DNA of 64,000 nt, from NCBI GenBank assembly GCA_949130495.1, contig OX422208.1, positions 644,016,023-644,080,022 of the forward strand. The letters are read 5' to 3'. The translations under genes were made by a program, and so were the position numbers. The DNA is from Sambucus nigra (Eukaryota > Streptophyta > Magnoliopsida > Dipsacales > Adoxaceae). The notes beneath the pieces are model-generated. The model was not told where the DNA came from. It did no database searches and saw nothing but the letters and a program-made list of their open reading frames with translations. Shown piece after piece: positions 22,581 to 34,283 of the stretch (position 1 is the first letter of the stretch; every line of letters begins with the position of its first letter).

Positions 22581-24030
22581 GGGGGCTTCTTGTGGCTTCT
22601 TTATCTTTGTATTTATTTTGTTTTCCTTTAATAAAACACACACATACATTCATTATAATAGGCCTAATCCACATTATAGAGAATTACATTTCTAATAAGA
22701 CTTTCAATTCTTGGCCTGGATATATGACATAAGCGTTTATGCCACGTGTAAGCTGAATTTTCATTATTTGATACATGTTTTCATTCCAACACTAGGAGCA
22801 AGTATATTAGTAATTATAAAATTTGTTTTTTCAAGATTAAATTGATACCAACCATCCATCATAAATCTATAACCAATATGGGAAGAATTTTTAATCAAAC
22901 TAAAACTATTATTTTGGAAGTCAACAATACAACCACTAAGAACGAGTTCAGATAAAGAAACCAATTTTTTAGAAATTGAAGGAAAGTAAAGAGTATCTTA
23001 CAAATATTAACAAAAACCAAAATTTATAATTAAAGGAAATACTCCTACAACTTCTATCTTATCCCTCGCTTGATTACCCATGTAGAGAAATGGATCATGT
23101 GGTTTATTCTGCGGGTTAAAATGAATTCCTACATCGAATTAGAAACACGACACATAAAACCATAATCAATCCACTAAGTAATAGATGGAACATTAATAAG
23201 GTTTGATTCATAACATACAAAACACATAGGTTACCTTTTTTATCGAACCAATCCTCGCATTTCTAATAATCTTTCTGGAAATGACCCTTCTTTTTATAGA
23301 AGTGACACTTGTCATTATTTTCCTTCTTACCAGTAGATGATGAAGGTGTTTTTTGATGATAAGGGACATGACTGTGTTTAATACCCTTTTCCATCTTCTT
23401 ATTACATCCATCTCCTCTGACCATCAAGTTAGCCACCTGCACTGTAGACACGTGATTTTTTGTTACTTCAGCCCTCCTTCTTCCTATAATAACATGCTTT
23501 GCAGATAATTTACATTCCACCCTTTATGGTATTATAATTGATCTGAAAAGGCCCATACTTAGGAGATAGGGAGTTTAGGACAAATTAGACGAGAAATGAG
23601 TCATCAACGGTCATGCATAAACCTTTAAGCTTTGCAGCAAGATTGGTCATTTCAATTATGTGTCCATTCATAGGTAGAGTTCCATCAAACCGCATGGTGG
23701 TGAGATCAACCATTAATTTCCTAGCTAGGGACTTATCAACACTGTGAAAGCGTTCTTTTATGTTGTCCAGGTATTATTTTGTTTTCATTGTTTCAAGTAG
23801 GGATGTCTTATTATTTGCAACAATACACATTCATAAAAACATAAGGGCCAGTTTGTTGGATCTAAACCGTGCCTCATATATGGCTACCTCATCCTCCTTG
23901 CTATTATCAATAATATCAACGGATTCCTCAACAACGATAGCCATATATAGGTCTAAAACCCCCATACGAAACTCGGCCTACTCATTCCATTACAAAAATC
24001 TGGTTCCATTAAATTTTGAATAGTTCGTAG
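22581..24030 (-). pseudogene. Copia B gag, protease and pre-integrase remnant
   Basis: In minus order: UBN2-type gag (MGVLDLYMAIVVEESVDIID, YEARFRSNKLALMF, KERFHSVDKSLARKLMVDLT, FDGTLPMNGHIIEMTNLAAK, 24030 to 23520); a zinc knuckle CHFYKKKGHFQKDY near 23270-23310 with two cysteines changed to Tyr; a protease region (CYESNLINVPSIT then WIDYG instead of WIDSG, near 23120-23210); and the pre-integrase domain (KKLVSLSELVLSGCIVDF and WHKRLCHISRPRIESLIRN), ending near GKQNKYKDKEATRS at 22581. Stops and shifts are frequent. It belongs with integrase 9593-10252. Confidence 0.9.
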
Positions 24031-24593
24031 CATGCGAATAAAGGTTAAAGGGAACTACAATAATTTAACAATGTTCATAAATTAATAATCAACACACATC
24101 ATAATAATTTTGCAAGGGCTTTAATATTGAATTGTTGACTTAAATATAATTTGGTAGATCGTTTAAATAATCCCAATATTATGGTGTCTATATTTAATAT
24201 CACATAATACTGATATTACAAAACTATACTTCCATTTATTTCCAATAATCACGGTTCCTTAGTTATGGCATCTGTGTTTGTTGTCTCACAATTTCAAATT
24301 TCATAAACATGATTACATGAACTTTAATATCAACAATTCATTATTTACACAAGGGTGAATGTTTTTAAATCTAGATTACAAAATGCGTTAAGCTTATATC
24401 TAATTTTATGACGAATATCATGGAAATATCATAATGACTATGAGTGGAATATTATTACATATAAATCTCATCTTGTGTTTAGCTTTTGATCCTACTTAAA
24501 TGAATCTTCACTTTTTAGTCTTAAATAATACATTTAATATTCATTGCTATCAAATATAATTTGTATTTGATAAATGATCATGTATGAACATTA
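24031..24593 (-). other. Leader of copia B, left part
   Basis: AT-rich sequence between the copia B gag and the inserted solo LTR. No open frame of note. It continues at 31047 on the other side of the insertion, sharing the CATTA duplication. Confidence 0.6.
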
Positions 24594-25025
24594 TGTGACA
24601 CCCCGCCTAATAAGATACCGGGCGATCACTCCAATATTAAATTAAAACAGGAGTCTCATATGGATCATTCGTAGCATCACTGTCGAAAATTCATTTAATT
24701 ACTAATAACCTATTAGGCCGGTATCAAAATTTTACTTAACTAATCTTTTTAACAACAACGAATAAAACATCCACACAGTTTTTGCGTAAATGAAACTGAA
24801 ATGAAATAAAATAACCGAACACGGTCAAAATATACAACCATATCGAATGATGCTCTAAAAGAATATATAAATGCAATTGGACCATTGGCCCGAATATTTA
24901 TACAGTACCTCCTATCTAGAGTACAAGAATGGAAGCCGCTATCAAAAACCTGCACGCATCCACAGCTGCTGCAGTTGACGTCTGACTCGAAGGAAGTGCC
25001 ATCCAGGCATCCCTGTGTCTGGACA

Positions 25026-25064
<39 letters not shown>

Positions 25065-27474
25065 CAAGAGAGGAAAAGTAGATAAACGGGTCAGAGACCG
25101 GGTTTGAAAATATTTAGCAAGTGCATAAATGCTTTATTTTTAGAAAATATGTTTTATCTCATATTTAAATTGGTATCGCACTCCCATGAGATACCCCTCA
25201 CCTCTCCACTAACTATGCACTCCTAACGCATCCCTCTAAACCTCCTAGTCAAGCTACCCAGCTAAACTAGTCTATCACCCAACTACTATCAACCCTAGAT
25301 AGTCCAAGTAATGTACTAAGGGCTAAACTTCACTCCAGTCTTAACGCTATGCCATGTCCGTGCGTGGGGTGTCTCGCAAAGAGAAATCCAAACAAGGAAG
25401 CCACCGATACACTACTACGCGGCAAGGTCGATCGTCGAGATACGCCAGTCCCTCAGTACAGAATATATATAATTATATATACCAAGAAATATTTATATTA
25501 GAGCACTAAGGATTAAACTTCTCCCCAGTCTTAACACATTTCCATATTCGTGCGTGGGGTGTCTCGCAAAGCGAAATCCAAACAAGGAAACCCCCCCGAT
25601 CCACTACTATGCGTCAAGGTCGATCGTCGGGATCCATTAGACCCTCGGTACTCGATTCATCCATATATATTCATACTATAATATACATCCGGATCTATCT
25701 CCCGGAATGAGAATTCATTTAATTTATTTCCATTTATCTTAAAACTTTCCATTTCCCTTATCATATACAGGAAATGTATTTAAAAGCCAATTCATTATCA
25801 TGAATTGCTTTCACAAATCATATAACTTTTTAAAAGTCAATTTTATTATCATAAAAATGCTTTCCCGTTTCAAAATATCCCATTTCCCTTTTTATATTCA
25901 GGAAATGTATTAAAAGCCATTTTTATTATCACAAAAATGCTTTTATCATATCATATGCTTCTACATCCCTTTTTCCATCCGGGAGTGTTACCGAAGCCAA
26001 AACCTTTATCCCATTTCCCTTCTTCCATCCAGGAAATGTAAATTAAAGCCAATTTATTATCATAAATTTCTTTAACAAATATATAACGCGTTCTAAGACC
26101 TCCCGTATGGCGCGCCCCTAAATGACCATCATCTTCCAGTGCTTATCAATTACGACACCTGGGAAACTATACGCAACACGCCGGGAAGTAGCCATATGCC
26201 TGCGGGCTAGTCATAACCACACCCCAAGTTACCTAACCATCGCAGAAAACATAACATAACATAAACGCTTCATATGGCCTAGAGGACTATATCCACCCTG
26301 CATTCATTAGTTAGGGGGCTTCACCTCAACGCACGGAATTCCCTTATGATGTCATTTAGAGAGGGTGTTGACTATAAATCATTAATTATGAAATCATTTC
26401 TTTTTCCATTTTGAAAACATTCATATTTTATTTTCAAAACCATTTATCTCAATTCATATATATATACACTTTAATCACATAGTATACATACATATCGTAT
26501 ATTCCTCTTCGAATATATATAAATAGCCATTTTGCCAATTACATCTAGCGATGACCAATAATCCCAAAGATTCTTTCAAGAATCATAATCATGCATTCAT
26601 ATTTGCATGATACTAAACCCAAAGTATTTTCTTACTTTGGTAGCTAATAAATACCTTAATTTCATTTAAGGACTTATTGGATATCTCCAATTATACCATT
26701 TCGCACTAAATGAATATATATCTATATTCCTAAATTATCCTAATTATCTTATAGGATATACTCACTCCACAATCAATTATAATTATGCTTCCTATACGCA
26801 TAATTATGTAGGCCTAAATGCCCATAAACAATATCCTAGGAATTTATCCTCCGAATCATGCCCTACACCAATCCAAGACCTTCTCATTCGTAACAACCCT
26901 CGATTCTAGGAGGCTCATTTTATACTAATTTTACCGCATAAGGTAATTATATAAAATGTGGGGACTGGAGTAAATATTAATTGAATGAATCGAAAGTTAA
27001 TATTTACTAGATTGATGCATATTTACTATATGTGGAAGTAAATATCATCACGTTGTATGTTTTTGGTGTCATGATTTAAATGACTTTATGGTTTAAATAG
27101 AAATTGGAACTCAAAATGATTTATAAAATTTCGGATGCCAGTTTAGAGGGTGTTGTTAGTCTCGGATGGTGCGAGACAGTCAATATAAGTGCCATATTGT
27201 ATTTTTGTGTTTCGGGCACTTTTACCTGGTTTTAACTTAAATGCGTATTTGGGAGTCATTTTAATGTGGTGTTAACCATTTAAGTTGGGAGTTTTAACTT
27301 AAGCCACGATTTTAGCTTTCCTAAACCCCTTATTTTTCCCATTTTATGTCTTGAACATATAGAGAGAAAAGAGAGAAAGAAAGAAGAAGAGAAAAGAGGA
27401 GAAAAAAGAGAAAAATGAAGATTGAAGATGGATTGATGCTCCTACTCAAAGAAATCTGAGATATCAACCCTAAG

Positions 27475-29232
27475 GCAAGTTTTCTACTAGCTAATATATG
27501 TTTTGAGATGAATAAATTATGTGATATTTATGTATATATATTTGGAGATCAAAAATAGAAATTTTGGTATTTAAACCTAGATTTGGTTTTTGATGATAAA
27601 ATTGTGAATTGTAATGGTTATAATCATGTAGGAAAATCTTTGGGTAGATAAAGATTGTTGGTGGAGTTCAAAATAGAAGAGATTTGTGATTTGGGTGTAG
27701 TAATTTTTTTTTAGAAAGAAGAACCATAGATCTGCTATGACCGGTCGACCGCGGTCCCCTGACCGATCGACCGGACCTTCGGGGGCAGGCCTGCTGCTTT
27801 CCCACAAAGGCATAAAATTATTTCGCGGTCGACTGCGATTCCTTGATCGGTCGACCGACTATACCATTTTGAGCTTTCTGCTTTCTTTCGTAGGCAAAAC
27901 CTTGAGACGCGGTCGACCGCGGTCTCAGGACCGATCGACCGGTCCCCTGTTTTTCATCCTAAAATCTTACTTTGTTTCCTAGAGTTATCTTCTTCAATAG
28001 GGACTAGGAACCTTCTTGAATGAAGTAAATTTAGAGTTTTAGAGTCCTTGAGGAATTAGTTATCCACCCTACATTAGAAATAGGATAGGTGGGAACTTTT
28101 CCGGGGATTATGCCTATTGATGTTAGGGCATTCTTTCTTCTAGTTGATTTCTTTTAAACTAGGGGATGCATTGTTATGCTTGGGAGACCTTAGAAGCTCA
28201 TTGGAGCTATGTTATCCTTGAGGGTTTATTATATCTATCAACGAATCTTGGGAGAATAATTAAAAGTCTATTTATTCTTTGAGGTCAAAATGTCAATGTA
28301 AATACGTATGGCTCCGGATTTAAAAGGGCGAAATATTTACAAAAATGTAAATGAATATGGTTTCGGATAAATGGAATTATACATTTGCTAAAACGTAATT
28401 GGATATGGAAATGATGGTAAATGATAATTTACTTAATCATTAACATGATAAATGGTAATTTGGTTAAACACACCTCTCTAATTGACATCATAAGGGAAGT
28501 TTGCGCGCTTGGTGATACCCCTGGCTAGTGAATGCAGGGTGGATATAGTCCTAGGCCATATGCGGGGTTTTTATATATTTTTCTGAGCTGGTTAGGGGAT
28601 TCCGGGTGTGGTCCTGACTTTCCCGCAGGCATATGGCCGCTTCCCGACGTTTGCGTTATGAGCCCAGGTTGTCTTGTATAGATAGGCCCTGGAAGATGAT
28701 GGTCATTTAGGGGCGTGCCCAGTGGGGAAACTCGGAGGGGCGGTCTTAGAATCGTTGTATGCATAAGAATATAACCATTCTAAATCAAGTGGGACTTGAT
28801 GTATGATAAATGCCATAAAGAGCATTTAATGTTGATTATATTCCTACTAAGGAATGGTAATGCCAGGATGGGCATGTAATTAAAATAAAAGCCACAAAGA
28901 GCTTAAAATTAAAATTAAAAGCCATAAAGAGCTTATAGTTATAGATTTATTTTCCTGTTGAGGAATAAACTATGACATGAATCGGGGTATATGATACAAG
29001 TTTTATTTATGTTAATCTTTCCTTTCTCCTGCTTAGTTAAAATTAAACTCATGCTTTTCTTTATTTCGTTAGCTTATGCTGTAGATTTGTGTAGATAGAT
29101 TTGTTTCCTTTTGTCTTTTCTAGCATAATGATATTCATAGCTGTCATAATCTTTATTCATCTGGTAATCATATAGAACCGGGCCCTGACCCGTTTACACT
29201 TCTTGTTGCATATGCATCTTGTCTCTACTCAG
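27475..29232 (+). other. Putative LTR intron
   Basis: AAG|GCAAGTTTT donor, CCCTGACCCGTTTAC 44 bases before the acceptor, a TCTTGTCTCTACTCAG pyrimidine tract and acceptor, then GTACTCCTCCCCAGGGA. A 499-base exon would run to the LTR end. On plain motif quality this is one of the best of the set. Confidence 0.5.
27739..27948. repeat. Array of CGGTCGACCG palindromes, about 6 copies
   Basis: CCGGTCGACCGCGGTC, GACCGATCGACCGG and variants, arranged in three pairs separated by spacers of about 45-55 bases. It lies about 265 bases after the donor-like site. Confidence 0.88.
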
Positions 29233-29873
29233 GTACTCCTCCCCAGGGATGCCTGATTTGAATTCCTATTCCGATGTCCTCGGCGAGCCGTGATACATTG
29301 CAGGTATTACGGGATGCAATTGGTATAGACGTTTTCATTTTTGCATTCTAGTTAAGATCAAGTCTTTTATTCGGGCAAGGTGCCCAAGCGTTTGTAAATG
29401 TCTAATGAAATGTAATAAGTAACTTATTGAACTTGCGTATTATTGGTGCATCAGTTTGGTGACCGGTAACATATTCGGTCTTTTTATTGTATTCTTGTTA
29501 TATTATTTATATAAGTCTTGGGGTTTCCCTTATCTTTCAGGAATTGAGTTGTTTGCTTTCATTTCTTTACTTTCAAATCAAAATTTTGGCAACCCGTTTT
29601 CTGAAATATTGGGTGGTTATCCTGGATACTCTATATTTTCATTGTGATGCTGAGAATGATTCCATCTATGATTCCGTTATATTGGAGTATTGGGCTGGCC
29701 ACCCCCTATTTCGGATTGGTGGGTTGTCACATCATCCAACTAGAGGTTTATATACCCTCCAAACTATAATTTAGGAGTCCCAATATCATGACTAGGAACC
29801 CCCCATAAAAATCCCAAATGGTAATTTAACTCCCCATACTCTTAAAAGGAGAAAACTGAAAATTCTGACCTAG

Positions 29874-30073
29874 GCGAATCGATTCGGCCCTTTGGCGAAT
29901 CGATTCGGGTAGGCGAATCGGTTCGATCCCCAATCCGAATCGATCCGAAAAACATTCTGCAAACATCTTAAATGGCGAATCGATTCGTCCTGTACCCGAA
30001 TCGATTTGGCCCACTACAGAAACCTAATTCCCCTTAGGCGAATCGATTCGGCCTAGACCCGAATCGATTTGGC
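29874..30073. repeat. Array of GAATCGATTC palindromes, about 8 copies
   Basis: The counterpart of 17807-18010 in the second solo LTR of the family. Several copies have single changes such as GAATCGATTT and GAATCGGTTC. Confidence 0.88.
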
Positions 30074-31046
30074 CATTTCGAGGGCTACAGTTTGGGTGAT
30101 TTTTTTCAATTCCCAAAATACCCAATAACAACCCAAACTCCATTTTTATGGTTTCTAGTCTCACCCAACAACCCAAATAACATCCTAACACTAATTTACA
30201 ACTATTTTCTTCCATAAATTTTGGGTATTAAACTACTTTCTAAGGTTTTGGATCTTAAAACCCAAAAACCCTAGTTTTGACATTTCTCCCGATTCAATTT
30301 GATTTATTACTCCATTATCATGGTTTTAATACTAAAAAGCATCAAGAGTTTACATTACATCAATATGTAAACTCATATCTAAGTTTCTCCCCGTTTTCAT
30401 TTTGGGGTTCTACCAACTATGATATGAAATAAATGCATAGTTGAAATAAAGCAAGTAAACACGTGCCTGGAGGATATAATCCGACGACCTCGAGCCGAAT
30501 CCCGCAGAGTTTGGCCGGAACCTCCTCTTTCTTCTTCCTCTCTCTCTTCTCCCTCTTTATTTCTCTTCTCTTTTTCTTTCTTCTCTTTTTCTCCCTTTCT
30601 CCCTCTTAATATAAGAAGAAAATGGTTTAACCCCTTAAAACCCAAAAACGACTCGTTTACTCAATTACGAGCCTATTTAACTCCAAAATTCCCCAAAACT
30701 CAATTTCGATAATCGGACACTCTTTTTCGACTATCTCGGACATTTCGAGACTCACGGTGCAGTAGAAATTTCCATCCGAGGTACTTGATCGCAAATCACT
30801 ATTCTAACCCATATAACTAAATACGGGTTTTCCAATTAAAATCTTTCCTCTTTTGTCGCTATACTCCATGGCGACATATAATTAAAGTATTTCGACCTAT
30901 ATAGTCCCAAACATAATCACAACATCCATCGAAAATCATTTAATCCTCAAAAATCCCAAAAATTACTATTTTGAGAAATTCCTTAAATCTCCAATTTATA
31001 TCCAATTATGGATTTTAATCGTCTCCAAAAAGGACGGGTTGTTACA

Positions 31047-31680
31047 CATTAAAATAAGTACCTCAAAATAGAACTGCCCATATAATTATGAGAAATTACA
31101 TAATACTTGATTTTACCAAAAATGGCACAATTGAGTTATCACCATATTATTTAAGTAAATTAGTTCAGAAACTCCAAACAATTCGCAAAATATCAAAATT
31201 ATTTTTTAAGAATGTTATGGACCTTTATAGTATTACAAAAAAGGCAAAATGGGATTGTAAGGCCCTAAACACTCTCAGATGGACGAAAAGCACCTTGTGT
31301 CACAGCCGAGGCCGGTGGAATTGATAGTTGGGCCATTTCCAATCGACCCACAAATTTTTAAGTCAATTAGAGACTAAAATTTTCAAAAACACTATTCATT
31401 GCGACAAAAATCGAAAAAAAAACGCAGAAACTGTTTTGGGTCTAATCGATATTTTTTATCCGAATAATTTCAAAACAATTTTATATTCATACCAAAATCA
31501 TTATTAGGGATTTTTCATATCACATATGAGACATAAAGATGATGAAACATTAATGGGACAAATTAGGGTTCATAACAACTTTGAAAAACTGATTTTCTAT
31601 TCAAGTGTTTTTTGAAGAATACAAAAATTGTTCATATTACAAGCAATATTCGTAATGAAAAGCATGATATTGTAAACTAG
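31047..31680 (-). other. Leader of copia B, right part
   Basis: Noncoding AT-rich sequence between the inserted solo LTR and the copia B primer site. No supported gene. Confidence 0.55.
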
Positions 31681-31692
31681 GGCTCTGATACC
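31681..31692 (-). other. Primer binding site of copia B
   Basis: The minus strand reads GGTATCAGAGCC, matching initiator Met tRNA except for the outermost base. It lies upstream, in minus sense, of the copia B gag. Confidence 0.7.
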
Positions 31693-31696
31693 CCTT

Positions 31697-32490
31697 ATTA
31701 CACATATTATTTTGATTCAAGCATGATTACACAAAATATAATTATCATTTAATTCCAGGATATTTAATCTCCATGCATTTACAGATTAATTGCTTATGAA
31801 TTACATAATGAAGAACACACCTTTATCCATTGCTTAGAGATGAGAAATGATGATGTTTTTCCTCACTTTAGTGCTCCGGAATTATGAAGGAAAAATATCA
31901 TTTTTTGGCATTTCAGATTTTCTCCCTCTACCCAATGTAACTGTGTGTTACAGTGTGCTAATGATGGTATTAGGCTAGTGATTATATGGGTGAGGGAGGG
32001 TCGAAATTTCCCTTGTCATTAACCCCACTTCCCATCAAAGTGGGCCAAAAATATTAGAAAACTATGCACTAACATTTGACTGCTCAATCTCCACTAATTT
32101 AAATTAATTTTTGACTTACTATGGACCATATTAGTGGGAAATTAATTGATGTTGAAATTGCCTAATTAATTAATTAATTAATTTCCACATAAAAATTCTG
32201 CGATTAATCAATGATTAAATGAAAACTTATTCAATTAAGTTATTGGTACATTATGTTTTCAAAACATAATTCTTTAAAATGTGTATTTGCTAAATTTATT
32301 GTGTTTATTATACTTGGTGTCTTCCATGTTTTTGAGATAATTTCAGAGTTCAATGATTCCAATTTAATCATTAGTATCTTCGAAACACTTCATTTTCCCC
32401 CAGTCACTTGGGTGATACTAGTAGATTGTTGTGAGCTATATCAGTTGAGGTTTTGATTCCTCATAGTTAATTTATTTATAATTGTCGTTC
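31697..32490 (-). repeat. Probable 5' LTR of copia B
   Basis: This sequence lies directly outside the primer site, where the 5' LTR belongs. Its outer end is a guess, placed near GTCGTTCAACG (TGAACGAC on the minus strand). The partner LTR is not in the window, so neither end can be checked here. Confidence 0.4.
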
Positions 32491-33084
32491 AACGTAAAAT
32501 TAAGTGGTTGTTACCATATTTTATGTTGCTTGATAATACTTAGTGATATGCTAAATAGTGTTCGAATAACGTATTCAGTTTCAAAATAACGAATATTCTA
32601 CCAATTTATTAATTTTCGAGGGACTTAATTAGTCATTAGTACATAATAAGAAGTGTAGAATACCAAATTAAAATAATAGAAAATTACGAAATTATATCGT
32701 TTTATAACCTTTTTTCTAAAAAGAAATTAAGTTCCAAAAAAAATTTCCAAATCGGTTTACAAAATAAGACTTTTATGGTGGTCCTCGCTAAAAGCACTTG
32801 AAGGGGAATGCGAAAAATGTTCCAAACGACTTATACATTATGGATCAATTTGATTAATTCTTTCTAAAGGAATTTTTCACAAAACAAATGTTGGCAACAA
32901 TCATTTTGATATTATTCGTTAAAATAATATATGAAATATACATTCAAAGAGCATATAACCGACTTTTTGGTGACACACATATGCCATGTAAACAAAGCTT
33001 ACATTGTGAAGTGAATGATTACTTTTTCTATGTTTATTATTGTCATTTTGTAAAATTACATTGGTTTGGTTACTACGGCAATAC

Positions 33085-33115
<31 letters not shown>

Positions 33116-33535
33116 AAACACACAAACCCAAAATAAAAAAGATGACGAAAAAACTATATCCACAAGTCCTTAAGAAATCAATTGACCTTTGACCTTCATT
33201 TATTTGTGCTCACAAATTGTGGCAAGAAATCTTATAAGAAAAAGAAATTTAGGAGACAAAAGACAAGAAGTGAAAGTTTTATCCACAAACCAAACATAAA
33301 CAAATATGAGTTAATGTTATTTCAACCTTAAACATTTTTCTTCTTTAAGTGATAGAGAGCTAAACATTTTTTTATAAAATAACCTTTATTGAGACATCAA
33401 ATTATCATAAATTTATGGATCGATATGAGACTTATTCATAATTAATAAAGTTTTAATAGCTAATTCATTAAAACACATATATCCTAGAGTACACAAAACA
33501 CATAGAGCCAGTAGTATATGATTTGGGTAGTTATA
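32491..33535. other. Intergenic, no gene seen
   Basis: AT-rich and without coding signal. It holds a poly-C run followed by a CA repeat at about 33084-33123. Confidence 0.6.
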
Positions 33536-33695
33536 CGGGGACACCCTTTATTGACACCCTTGTAGTGAAGCCCCGATGTATTTTTAATACATTGATTGTT
33601 GTGTGGTCTAGTCATAATTAATACAGTTTGACTAATCAATACACAAAAAATATAACAGGGTTTTATTAAAATGGTATCAATACAGGGTGTCCCCA
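33536..33695. mobile_element. Short MITE, about 160 bp
   Basis: Inverted ends match: GGGGACACCCTTTATTGACA on the left and GGGGACACCCTGTATTGATA on the complement of the right. TA lies next to both ends, which would suit a mariner-type element, but the terminal bases differ, so the superfamily is unsure. Confidence 0.6.
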
Positions 33696-33792
33696 TAAAA
33701 TTATTCATGTAGTATACCTGCAACTATGTTTTCTCACGGTCAATCTAATTGAGTTTGAACATTTTGAAAACAATTGATTTGAAACATTCATT

Positions 33793-34206
33793 TGCCAAAA
33801 AGTAATGTGAAATTTTATTATAGCTAGTCAATGAATTAATGCCAGACTAAGTGGATGAAATTAATGGAGCTAGTGGATAGAAGAATTTCATGCAGTAGGT
33901 GGATGCATCATCCCCCAACTTAGGAGAAAAAATTGGATGAATTTTTAGCTTTTGTATATGTAGTCTAGTGGAGAAATTATTACCCTTTTGTTTTAAAGTT
34001 CTAGTGGAGAAATCCACTTATGTTGTATTACCTATATATGCTAGATTTCTTATTTGTTTAATATAAGAAAATAATATATGAAGTCAATCCAAGTGAAAGT
34101 TTAATCAAATGTTCCAAAAATTTCTCTCTTCCTCAGAATAAAAAGGCAATCTTCTTCATTTTTCTTCAAGTCTCATAAATTCTGCATAATTATTTTTAAC
34201 CCAACA
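33793..34206 (+). repeat. Copia C 5' LTR, 414 bp
   Basis: Matches 38361 onward (shared block TTTTATTATAGCTAGT, later TTTCTCTCTTCCTC). Ends AACCCAACA just before the primer site. TATA-like CCTATATATGC near 34031. Confidence 0.82.
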
Positions 34207-34213
34207 TATTTTT

Positions 34214-34225
34214 TGTATCAGAGCC
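34214..34225 (+). other. Primer binding site of copia C
   Basis: TGTATCAGAGCC, the Met-type site with one G missing after TG. Confidence 0.8.
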
Positions 34226-34283
34226 ACCAATCACCCTTGTTTTAATTCTCTAGAAATTTAAATACAATCCAAAAATCTTATCT

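Larger units (their letters stand above)
26889..29731 (+). mobile_element. Nested solo LTR, 2843 bp, opposite orientation
   Basis: Begins CGTAACAACCCTCG (TG mutated to CG) and ends GGTGGGTTGTCACA. Flanks TCATT (26884-26888) and TCATC (29732-29736) are a one-mismatch target duplication. Blocks such as the GGATATAGTCCTAGGCC stretch near 28541 are the reverse complement of the surrounding LTR, showing opposite orientation. It has a GA-rich leader (27361-27420), donor AGGCAAGT (27473-27480), CTGACC (29185-29190) and acceptor CTCAG|GTAC (29232/29233). Confidence 0.88.
25027..30466 (-). other. Putative LTR intron, donor decayed, split by nested LTR
   Basis: Acceptor-like TATATAG|GTGTCCAGACACAGGG at 25026/25027 and CTGACCCG (25089-25094) are kept. 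The donor is AGGCACGT, one base off AGGCAAGT. The expanded TA run pushes CTGACC about 64 bases from the acceptor, against about 45 in its relatives. Confidence 0.4.
24594..31046 (-). mobile_element. Solo LTR, same family as 15567-19299, itself interrupted
   Basis: Starts TGTGACACCCCGCC and ends GGACGGGTTGTTACA, with CATTA at 24589-24593 and 31047-31051. Without the nested LTR (26889-29731) it is about 3.6 kb. It parallels 15567-19299 along its length in minus orientation, including the GAATCGATTC array and the exon-like block GGATTCGGCTCGAGGTCGTC. The donor motif has decayed to AGGCACGT (30461-30468). A (TA)n run (about 25029-25063) sits at the acceptor-like boundary. Confidence 0.9.
9593..32490 (-). 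mobile_element. Copia element B, host of several nested insertions
   Basis: On the minus strand the parts run: LTR-like sequence (about 32490 to 31697), Met primer site (31681-31692), leader (31047-31680 and 24031-24593), gag with zinc knuckle, protease, pre-integrase domain (24030 to 22581) and integrase (10252 to 9593). A solo LTR (24594-31046) and copia A (10253-22580) interrupt it. Removing copia A with one target-site copy joins the pre-integrase and integrase parts in one reading frame, which shows they were one gene. RT and RNase H would lie beyond the left window edge. The right LTR end is uncertain. Confidence 0.8.

Noticed and set aside
31681..31692. Possible tRNA gene remnants at the TATCAGAGC strings
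   Set aside because: These match only the 3' end of a tRNA and sit at LTR boundaries, so they are primer binding sites.
33084..33123. Poly-C plus CA run as a functional element
   Set aside because: A simple-sequence repeat with no context to support a function.
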